NCBI GenBank assembly: GCA_024364735.1
Contig: JAGFNQ010007677.1
Span: forward strand, 209,037-273,036
DNA from: Boesenbergia rotunda
Taxonomy: Eukaryota; Streptophyta; Magnoliopsida; Zingiberales; Zingiberaceae
DNA length: 64,000 nt
Direction of reading: 5' to 3'
The notes under the pieces are model-generated. The model did no database searches. It was not told the origin of the DNA and was given only the letters and a program-made list of their open reading frames with translations. Below, piece by piece: positions 56,125 through 64,000 of this stretch. A program made the translations under genes and the position numbers. The first letter of the stretch is position 1. Each line of letters opens with the position of its first letter.

Positions 56125-57037
56125 TGTTGAGGCAATCTATGGTCCGGAGTGACCAAGTGTTTTGATGTTTGGGCAAAGGGTTTAAGTTAGGTTTCTCTTG
56201 TGTTCTAATATGTGTATGTTGAGTGTGCAGGTTGTACAGGTGTACACATGTTGAGTCAGCTAAGGCAAGGGACAAGAGCCGACGGAGGAGGACTCCAAGG
56301 GCAAGCCGGGAAGTGAACTTCAAAGGGCACACGTGAAGGGTGGCATGGAGGCAAGTCGAGGACTTGTGTGCGCATCTGAGGGATGATAGCCGATGGAAGA
56401 GGACTTCAAGGGGCAAGCCAAAGGAGAGGACCTGAAGGCTTATGTGGAGGAGGGCCGAGAGAGTGAGTGGGAGTGCTGTGGTAAGCTGGGCAGTCGACTG
56501 GGGGTTGTCCAGTCGACTGCCAAAACTCACAGAATGGATTTGGCCCTGGACCAGTCGATTGCTCTGGGAGCAGTCGACTGGTCTACAGCTGGATTCGAAC
56601 GTTGGGGCTGTCAACGGTCGAATTCTGAGTGGGGCAGTCAACTGCCCTGGGAGCAGTCGACTGCCAGCGAGGGTTTCAGCCCGAGTCCTATTTAAAGAGG
56701 ACTTCGTGGTGGCTGAGCTTCTTGACGAGTTTGGTCTTGGTTAAGGGCCAAACAGTAGTCTTTGTGCTCAGAGGTTCTCAAGGTGTTGTGGTGAGGTTTC
56801 TCCACCCAAAAGGAGCGACGAGAGCTAGCCGGAGGTTATCCGGGGAGTGATCCACCGACGAATTCTTGGATTAGTCACCCAGCCGGGGTGGATACCAAGT
56901 AAATCAGGTTGTTAGCATTGTTTATTTCTTATTTACTTTGCATGTTATTGTTTCCGCTGCGCTAACGACTTTGTAGAGATCAAAGTAACGAAAAAGTGCA
57001 TTCACCCCCCCTCTGCACGCTAGAACCGATCCTTTCA
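56125..57037 (+). repeat. element D 5' LTR
   Basis: TGTTGAGGC...CCTTTCA. A TATTTAAAG box lies at 56689. Upstream are six copies of CAGTCGACTG or one-mismatch variants at 56491, 56510, 56552, 56571, 56635 and 56654. The end TTCACCCCCC.CTCTGCACGC...CGATCCTTTCA is typical of Sirevirus LTRs. Confidence 0.94.
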
Positions 57038-57038
57038 A

Positions 57039-57051
57039 TTGGTATCAGAGC
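57039..57051 (+). promoter_or_regulatory. element D primer-binding site
   Basis: TTGGTATCAGAGC, two bases after the LTR; complementary to initiator methionine tRNA. Confidence 0.9.
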
Positions 57052-57109
57052 GAGGACCGCTCTTGATTGGACTAACCGCCGAGGGAGCACACGCTAGAGG
57101 GAAAAGAAA

Positions 57110-58654
57110 ATGGAAGATAAGTTGGGGGACGACATCTACACTCCGCCGGCCTACGACCATGAGAATTTCGGATATTGGAAAGCGAGAATGGAGGCATGGT
57201 TCGGAATGGAGTGGGACCTTTGGATCACGCTTGAAGAGCCCTTCGAGATTCCAAAGGATAAGTACGGGAAGAGGCTTAGACCTAGGTTTTGGAATCAAGA
57301 GCAACAAGAACAAGTAAGGGCCAATGAGAAGGTAACCAATATTTTGGTTAATATTTTGCCTACTAATGTTTTGAGTCATGTAGGAGAATATCAAAATGTA
57401 CATTATCTATGGAGAAAGATAGAAGAAATTCATGAAAACCCTACACGAGGTCAATTAGTGGAAGAACCCGAGGAAGAGAGCTCAAGAGTCCAAGAGGATG
57501 AACAATCAAGTAGAGAATCATCCACTTCCTTGAGTAAAGGAGAAGAAGAGGAAGAGGTCTCCATCTCAAGGATTGAGGGGGAGGAGAGACCCTCAACCTT
57601 AAAAGAACAAGAGGAAGCATCGACATCATCCAAGGTTGAAGAAGAAGCTTCCAACTCCACCAAAGCCAAATCAAAGGACCATATAACATGCTTTGGGTGC
57701 AACGAAAAGGGGCACTACAAGAACAAGTGCCCGAAAGGTAAAATGGAGGTAAAATCTAGACCTATTTCAATTCATTTAAATTCTAACAAGGGTTGTAGGA
57801 TTGGGGAAGCCCAAGAGAAGAAGAAAAGAATTAGATGCTTCACATGTGGTGAGCTAGGGCACTACCACACCAAGTGTCCAAGGAAGAATGAGCTCAAGAA
57901 AATGGGACACTTGAGGAGATGGGAGAAAGAGCAAAGAAAGAGGAGGAGCTCACATCAAGGAGGAACTACAAGGGTAAGGGAGGTAATCCCTAACTGTAAA
58001 TTAGAATGCAATTCAAATGTTAGTTCCTCTATGAATGTTGAAAATAGTGTAAATCATTCATCAATGCATGCTAGGCTTAATGAAAAATGCTTAATTCTGC
58101 ATAATCATGGTTTTAGATATAATAATAGGACTAGGGTTAATAAGGTAGATCAAAACTCTAGAAAGGTCATGCATCATGAAAAATCAAAGATTTCTAGACC
58201 TAAGGATCAAGGCAAAAATCCCAAGAAGGGGAGGAATGTGCCTAGAAAGGAGGGTAGGTCTAGGAATGTCCAAAGTGGACATATGGATTCTAGGTTTAGA
58301 AACCTAGAAAGGAAAAATCAAGTGTTAAGGGAAAAGCTTGATAGGTTAGAGAAAATCCTAGAGAGATTCACTATTGGATCTAAGGGTTTAGATATGGTGT
58401 TGGGTGGGTTAAACCACACCAATGATAGATCGGGGTTGGGATACCGGTCTAAGAACTCCCATGTCAAGGGAAAGAAATATGCTAGGGTAGTATATGATTA
58501 TGGCAAGAAGGGGGAGTCCAAAAATGGCAAAGGGGTGCCATTTAAAGGAAAAAGAAATGACTTAACCAAAGACAAGGTGTCTAAGGTTAAGAGGGTTGAG
58601 TTTGTAGGCCAAAAGTCACCGGTGGAACACCGATGTGGCCTAGTGATGGTTTAG
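57110..58654 (+). CDS. element D gag protein with two zinc knuckles
   Basis: 514 residues, uninterrupted. The N-terminus has the DUF4219/UBN2-like start YDHENFGYWKARMEAWF, followed by VTNILVNILPTNVLSHVG and LWRKIEEIHE. Residues about 115-190 are Glu/Ser-rich. Two CCHC knuckles lie at about 194 (CFGCNEKGHYKNKC) and 243 (CFTCGELGHYHTKC). A basic tail contains a coiled coil near 395-420 (LERKNQVLREKLDRLEKILE). It would package RNA into particles. The start is the first ATG after the primer site (58 bases on). The stop at 58652 is followed by no pol, so the gene is complete and is not a truncated gag-pol fragment by frameshift. Confidence 0.9.
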   Translation: MEDKLGDDIYTPPAYDHENFGYWKARMEAWFGMEWDLWITLEEPFEIPKDKYGKRLRPRFWNQEQQEQVRANEKVTNILVNILPTNVLSHVGEYQNVHYLWRKIEEIHENPTRGQLVEEPEEESSRVQEDEQSSRESSTSLSKGEEEEEVSISRIEGEERPSTLKEQEEASTSSKVEEEASNSTKAKSKDHITCFGCNEKGHYKNKCPKGKMEVKSRPISIHLNSNKGCRIGEAQEKKKRIRCFTCGELGHYHTKCPRKNELKKMGHLRRWEKEQRKRRSSHQGGTTRVREVIPNCKLECNSNVSSSMNVENSVNHSSMHARLNEKCLILHNHGFRYNNRTRVNKVDQNSRKVMHHEKSKISRPKDQGKNPKKGRNVPRKEGRSRNVQSGHMDSRFRNLERKNQVLREKLDRLEKILERFTIGSKGLDMVLGGLNHTNDRSGLGYRSKNSHVKGKKYARVVYDYGKKGESKNGKGVPFKGKRNDLTKDKVSKVKRVEFVGQKSPVEHRCGLVMV

Positions 58655-59835
58655 TCACCTAATGAGGTGGCTAGGGCTAAGAGCTCAAGGGGGAGCTCTA
58701 AGAGCCTTTGGGATATATGGTGAATGGATCTTTGGAGGGTTCCTCCTAGAGGTCTAGTTGGACCATGGAGTGTGCCAAAGAAACTGGAGACGGACTTGAG
58801 TCTCAATTCTTGGGTTTTGGCACGGTGTTTTTGAGTTTCATGCATGGAAATATGACATTGGGGTCATATTGCATGAAAATTAGTTTTTGGTGTGTAATTT
58901 CCATGTAAATCAATGCTAGGGACGCATTGTGGGTTGGCATGGGCAGAGACATCAAGGGGAAACCAAAACTAGGACTTCTGGTTAAGGTTTGAGTGAATCT
59001 TTTTGCTAGTTTTTGGGTTTTGCGTCAAACTTGGGAATGGTGATAGATACATTTTGGAATGTATTTTTCCCAAGTAGATATGGGTACCACAAACCTCTCC
59101 ACAAAATTTTGGAATTTTTGGAGATTTATGGAATTTCTGACGCATTTCTGAATTTCGTCAGAGAGGCTGAAATTCTGGTTTTCAGAGTATCAGTCGACTG
59201 CCCTGGGGGGAAGTCGACTGGTCAAGGCTGATTTTTGTATCAACAGCTGGTTTGAGGTCCAAATGATGCAAAATAAGTGTATGGGGGGCTAGTACACATT
59301 GTTTATGGTCATTGGGGGATTAAAAGAACCGATAATTGGGATATTATTGGGTTCTTTTTGATGTTAGGCGAAGGGGGAGAAGTGTTGGGTTTAAGTTGGG
59401 AAACCAAACACACCTTTGCTAGAAACCCTAGGTTTAGGGGGAGCTAAGATTAAGGGGGAGCATGGTTGCTCCATTCTTGGCGTAAGGGGAACCTTAGAGA
59501 GGTTCTTAAAAAGCCTTTGTAAGTCCAATGTAGGGGAGCTTTAGAGAAGCTTTAAAAAGCCCATTTTGGTGAAAAGTCCTAACTTGGGAAGTTAGGTGTG
59601 GAAAAGTCCTAACTTGGAGGGTTAGGTGTGAAAAAGTCCTAACTTGGTGAGTTAGGTGTGGGGAGCCTTGGGATAGGTTTTAAAAGCCCGTTTCGGAAAA
59701 TTCCTAGCTTGGAGGGTTAGGTGTGGGATGCCTTGGGATAGGATCCATGTATGCATTGCATAGGCATTTGTTTAGCATTGTCTTTGCTATTCTATACTAT
59801 TTGTTGTACCTAACTTAAACGTATTGCCAAACATC
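58655..59835 (+). other. element D 3' non-coding region
   Basis: About 1.2 kb, G-rich, no gene. It has a pair of CAGTCGACTG-like palindromes (59191 and 59211) and four copies of a 'CCTAACTTGG(G/A/T)GGGTTAGGTGTGG' string between 59575 and 59730. These look like remains of regulatory sequence and not of a polymerase. Confidence 0.65.
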
Positions 59836-59849
59836 AAAAAGGGGAAGAT
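59836..59849 (+). promoter_or_regulatory. element D polypurine tract
   Basis: AAAAAGGGGAAGAT immediately before the 3' LTR start TGTTGAGG. Confidence 0.88.
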
Positions 59850-60761
59850 TGTTGAGGCAATCTATGGTCCGGAGTGACCAAGTGTTTTGATGTTTGGGCA
59901 AAGAGTATAAGTTAGGTTTCTCTTGTGTTCTAATATGTGTATGTTGAGTGTGCAGGTTGTACAGGTGTACACATGTTGAGTCAGCTAAGGCAAGGGACAA
60001 GAGCCGAGGGAGGAGGACTCCAAGGGCAAGCCGGGAAGTGAACTTCAAATCGCACACGTGAAGGGTGGCATGGAGGCAAGTCGAGGACTTGTGTACGCAT
60101 CCGAGGGACGATAGCCGGTGGAAGAGGACTTCAAGGGGCAAGCCAAAGGAGAGGACCTGAAGGCTTACGTGGAGGAGGGCCGAGAGAGTGAGTGGGAGTG
60201 CTGTGGTAAGCAGGGCAGTCGACTGGGGGTAGTCCAATCGACTGCCAAAACTCACAGAATGGATTTGGCCCTGGACCAGTCGACTGCTCTGGGAGTAGTC
60301 GACTGGTGTACAGCTGGATTCGAACGTTGGGGCTGTCAACGGTCGAATTCTTAGTGGGGCAGTCGACTGCCCTGGGAGCAGTCGACTGCTAACGAGGGTT
60401 TCAGCCCGAGTCCTATTTAAAGAGGACTTCGTGGTGGCTGAGCTTCTTGACGAGTTTGGTCTTGGTTAAGGGCCAAACAGTAGTCTTTGTGCTCAGAGGT
60501 TCTCAAGGTGTTGTAATGAGGTTTCTCCACCCAAAAGGAGCGACAAGAGCTAGCCGGAGGTTATCCGGGGAGTGATCCACCGACGGATTCTTGGATTAGT
60601 CACCCGGCCGGGGTGGATACCAAGTAAATCAGGTTGTTAGCATTATTTATTTCTTATTTACTTTGCATGTTATTGTTTCCGCTGCGCTAACGACTTTGTA
60701 GAGATCAAAGTAACGAAAAAGTGCATTCACCCCCCTCTGCACGCTAGAACCGATCCTTTCA
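59850..60761 (+). repeat. element D 3' LTR
   Basis: 912 bp partner of 56125-57037. The palindrome positions 60216, 60235, 60277, 60296, 60360 and 60379 keep the same spacing as in the 5' LTR. Confidence 0.94.
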
Positions 60762-60836
60762 GTAAGAACTTCACTGACATATTTATATGTAGACTACCAT
60801 ATGAAGTTTTACAGCCAGTCACTCCAATGAACTAGT

Positions 60837-63268
60837 TGTTAGTGATATGAGAGAAGTGTCCTAAGGCAATCGCCTTATGATTGTAAACATTTATTTTAAT
60901 AAATGATAATTCACTACTTGAGTATACATGATTGTGTATTTGATTGGGATCTTAAACTCATCTACTGAATGCCTGCAATACAATTCATAGCATAAGAGAA
61001 TTTGTGATAGGATCACAACTAGTGATTATCTCTAAATGTGCAATTGTGAAGTATTGAAAATATCCCTAGTCGATGAATTGATAAAAACGGACACTATCAA
61101 TTCTGTTGAGACTAGCATGGGTTATTCTCTAATCAGCTGATTCTCACTGGCTGGTGACATTGGGATGTCCGGAGATAAACATGGATGCTAGTTAAGGGAA
61201 CTAGTTCATTGGAGTGACTGGCTGTAAAACTTCACATGGTAGTCTATACATAGACATGTCAGTGAAGCTCTTACTGCAGCTTAAGTGCGATGTTCCTTTG
61301 ACTTGCGATGTTCAAGTCATCTTGGTCATGGAGACTTATACTTTAACATCTTAAGCAAGCATCTCCAAGGAGGTGTGGACCCAGGATGATTGGGTATAAG
61401 CCGAAGTGCCCGAAGATGTTTGAACAGCCTACAAAGGATTCACCACTCCTTGCGAGGAGATGTATACCCAGGCCTATCGTCGGATTGTTACTCAAAGCCT
61501 CTGGCCAGAGCATATCATGTTTAGTGTATGAGTCTCTTAAATACATGAGAGTAATTAGAAATCCAAAGGACGAGAAAGACACTACTTGGGCTAGGTGTGA
61601 CGTAGTCAGCCTAGTGGGGACTGACACACATAGACCGTGTCCTGAACCAAGTGGGTATAAGATGGTGAAGGGAATGAGACACAATTCATTAGAGCTGCTG
61701 AAGGGTTTCAGAATTATTTCTGAGGTCAACCGTTGATCTTTCGATTAATTGGGGGTCATGATGTACTACTAGGTGCCACTCATGATCGTTCTATAATTGG
61801 TTGATTATAGACGGCCAACATAAATCGAAAACCTATTTAGTCACACGCACTATGAGTAATCCGAGGGATTTAAAACGAGTTGAAAATTGGATTTTCCGAT
61901 CAAGAGAAATAAGTCGAATCTGAGTTAATCAGAGGCGCAACGGAAGCTTAAAATGGCTAAGTCTTTTGAAGGCTTATTGGGCGAATTAAATGAGTTTAAT
62001 TCGCGATGGGATCGGCTCGGTTTGGCCGGCCACAACAAAGGGGAGAAACCAATTAATTTGGTTTAAATTATAAAATAAATCAAGCGTGATTTGTTTTATA
62101 AAATTATGGATAAATAATTTTGTTTTCATGGAAATTAAAATAAACTTTAAATGGTTTATTTTTATTTTAAAATCAATTATGAATTGATTTTTCCATGATA
62201 AGAAAAATTTATATAATAAATTTATTCTTTTTTATGGAAATTAAAATGAACCATGGATTGGTTTATTTTATTTTATAAAATCAATTATGAATTGATTTTT
62301 CCATGATAAGAAAAATTTATATAATAAATTTATTCTTTTTATGGAGATTAAAATAAACATTAAATGGTTTATTTTTATTTTATAAAATCAATTATGAATT
62401 GATTTTTCCATGATAAGAAAATTTATATAATAAATTTTATGAAAATTTATTCCATAATAAAAGGAGAGATGTATTTGTTTTATTATAAAGTTAGTTATAA
62501 TAAAACTTGGCTTAAATGGAATAATTCATAAGAAAAGTTATAGGATAAATTTCTTATGAAAATTCCGTTAAGAGGGAGACTTGGCAAGGGAGATACTATT
62601 ATATAAAGGAACCAAGGCTAGGCTTGAATTCCAAAAAAAAAAAAAATTGAGTTATCAAGAGATCTAGTAGTTCTCTCCATCTCTCTCTTATTCTCTCCCC
62701 TTCTCCTCCTCCTAGGGCCGGCGCCCCTAACTCCTCCTAGGGTCGGCGTCCACCTCTCCTAGGGCCGGCGCACCATCATCACACAACCTAGGGTTGGCGT
62801 GAGCAACATCCACCAAGGAGGAGCCAAAGAAGAAGAAGAAGAAGCGGATCGCATCTCCTTCCTTCCCGAAATTTAGATTCCATTTTTTGGTGGTTAGTTT
62901 CTTTTCTTCTCTCTTGACCTTCTAGTTGTGCCTTTAGAAAATCTAGTAGTTCTCGTCGGCACAAAACTCGTGACTTTGCGAAGTCATCCCGAAGAGAACT
63001 CGGCATGGACGCGAATAGAGGCGGAGCTTCCAAGGGACGCTACAGTTGGATCTCGTCCCTTACTTCGAGTTACGTGAGGTACTAAGTAAATTAGTTTACT
63101 TTTCCGCAAAATTTTAATTTATGATCATGTCCACACATCATAAGGTCGCATGCTAGATACGTGGTTAAAAATTATTTGAGAAATTATTTATGCTAATTCT
63201 TCCGCTGCACGTAAATATTTTAAAATTTACGAACCCGTATCCTTGTCAACATGCACCCGGTCCCAACA
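60837..63268 (+). repeat. element E 5' LTR
   Basis: 2432 bp, TGTTAGTGATATGAG...GGTCCCAACA. Contains a 106-bp tandem repeat (62129-62440), a TATA box TATATAAAG at 62600-62608, and a transcribed leader with CTCCTAGGG(C/T)CGGCG repeated four times (62710-62800). Its first 362 bases (60837-61198) have no mirror in the reversed fragment at its left. Confidence 0.85.
62129..62440. repeat. 106-bp tandem repeat in the E LTR
   Basis: ATGGA(A/G)ATTAAAAT starts units at about 62129, 62234 and 62341; each contains GGTTTATTTT.ATTTTA..AATCAATTATGAATTGATTTTTCCATGATAAG. AT-rich, three units. Confidence 0.9.
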
Positions 63269-63269
63269 G

Positions 63270-63284
63270 TGGTATCAAAGCCGG
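63270..63284 (+). promoter_or_regulatory. element E primer-binding site
   Basis: TGGTATCAAAGCCGG one base after the LTR; one difference (A for G) from the standard TGGTATCAGAGC. Confidence 0.85.
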
Positions 63285-64000
63285 TTAGTGTTCGACATAA
63301 TCATATAATTGTTTTGTGAAAAACTTTGTCATAATCTCAATTTTGGAAATTTTTTCAATTATGGAAACTTTCCAATTATAATAAATTTTAGATTTAGGAA
63401 TTTCAAAGTTTGGAAATCCTCATGAAATTTCGCAAACTTTTGAAATTTTCTAGTTTCTGAAATTTTATAATAATTGTGAAAACTTCCCATCTTTGGAAAC
63501 TTTCCAATTTTGGAAAATTTTCTATTTTAGAAATTTTCCAATTTTGAAAATATGTAAGTTTTCTTTGTACCAGAAACTTACAATTATTTTGAAAACCTAT
63601 TATGAAATCTCGCAATTTTGGTCACCTTCTTTCAAGAAACTCTAGACAAATTTATGGACAATTAATTGACAATTAAATTTGAATTGGTTTTTAAATTGAG
63701 ATCAAAATTCTTTATTTTGGATTGAGCCTCGGGGAGCCGTCCAATTTAAAGTTGGTTGTTGTAATTTAATTTTCCAATTTTAAATGAAATTGCCATGTTT
63801 AATTTGGTTACGCTTCCGAAGTGGACCAAATTGGATTTACGACAAATTACTTTTCTTTGGGTATCTGAGCCTCGGGGAGCCACCCTTAGAAAATGATTTG
63901 TTGTAATTAATTAAATCCATGAATAAAATATGATTTAAGAGGTGATGCTCTTACATATTGTTTGTCTCCAAAATTAATTAGGAAAATGTTTCCTATAGAG
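63285..64000 (+). other. element E leader, to the window edge
   Basis: AT-rich with many GGAAATTTT/AAAATTTTC strings and a repeated GAGCCTCGGGGAGCC string (63723 and 63868). No gene starts before the window ends. Confidence 0.6.

Larger units (their letters stand above)
56125..60761 (+). mobile_element. gag-only non-autonomous Sirevirus-like element D (TR-GAG type)
   Basis: 4637 bp with a perfect five-base duplication GTAAG (56120-56124 and 60762-60766), LTRs of 913 and 912 bp (about 97 percent alike by eye), a primer site, one intact gag gene and a polypurine tract. There is no protease, integrase or reverse transcriptase. Mobilisation would need an autonomous relative. Confidence 0.94.
55400..60836 (-). 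repeat. old reversed E-type LTR fragment (interrupted by D)
   Basis: Segments 55400-56124 and 60767-60836 are the reverse complement of 61199-61990, which lies inside the LTR of element E. Both E and this fragment are therefore LTRs of one family in opposite orientation. C sits at its left edge, D inside it (TSD GTAAG) and E at its right edge. Confidence 0.85.
60837..64000 (+). mobile_element. copia retrotransposon E, 5' part only
   Basis: A complete 5' LTR (60837-63268), a primer site and 730 bases of leader before the window ends. The rest, including any genes and the 3' LTR, lies outside. The LTR type (TGTTAGTGA...CCCAACA plus GTGGTATCA.AGCC) is related to that of C. Confidence 0.82.

Overview
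The window is from a flowering plant nuclear genome, in a repeat-dominated (pericentromeric-style) region. There are plant LTR retrotransposons of both superfamilies, hAT and Mutator-type DNA elements, Tourist-like and hAT MITEs, tRNA-derived SINEs and plant-style introns, and nothing bacterial. A monocot with a large genome would fit, but the sequence does not prove it. I see no complete host gene; at most one or two candidate exons lie in the first 0.7 kb. Target-site duplications (TSDs) were read directly from the sequence and allow several insertions to be ordered.

Layout. 1-934: AT-rich flank with possible host exons. 935-6166: decayed Ty1/copia element on the minus strand, one LTR split by a Tourist-like MITE. 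6167-9619: GC-rich sequence, an hAT MITE (6779-7168), a block rich in GCGACGAATTT palindromes, and a truncated Sirevirus-like LTR. 9620-11925: very degenerate minus-strand copia. 11929-20139: first copy of an unclassified repeat ('family X'), split by an hAT element (12921-15805, TSD GTTGAGAG) and a 3.6-kb Mutator-like foldback element (16259-19895, TSD AATTTTTAA). 20150-46300: second copy of family X, split by a 2.9-kb inverted-repeat element. That inverted repeat is itself split by a Ty3/gypsy Tat-type element 'A' (23030-44540, TSD AGGAT), and A is split inside its polymerase by a young non-autonomous LTR element 'B' (29162-40407, TSD GTAGC). 46300-47770: tandem repeat, SINE and unassigned sequence. 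47773-55399: copia 'C' with a nearly intact gag-pol but almost no 5' LTR. 55400-60836: fragments of an old reversed LTR, split by gag-only element 'D' (56125-60761, TSD GTAAG). 60837-64000: the start of copia 'E', which runs off the window.

Points of most interest. Element B carries 3.09-kb LTRs but no polymerase. It encodes a Gln/Phe-rich, prion-like protein followed, in an overlapping frame, by a protein with 27-residue acidic repeats, three WxLxLNRLxPP repeats and a hydrophobic C-terminus. Element A has stop codons through gag-pol, yet its opposite-strand accessory gene (23704-25981, three exons) is fully open with its own TATA box. The foldback element carries a 158-bp tandem array in both arms in unequal copy number. 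The LTRs of D hold three pairs of the palindrome CAGTCGACTG, each pair exactly 19 bp apart, just upstream of the TATA-like box.

Working relationships. C could supply copia enzymes, but D looks like a Sirevirus-type derivative that would need a related autonomous Sirevirus. B has an Athila/Tat-type primer site and would need gypsy enzymes in trans. A single N at 47771 coincides with the truncated C 5' LTR and may mark an assembly join. Identities rest on motif reading by eye; no database search was run.
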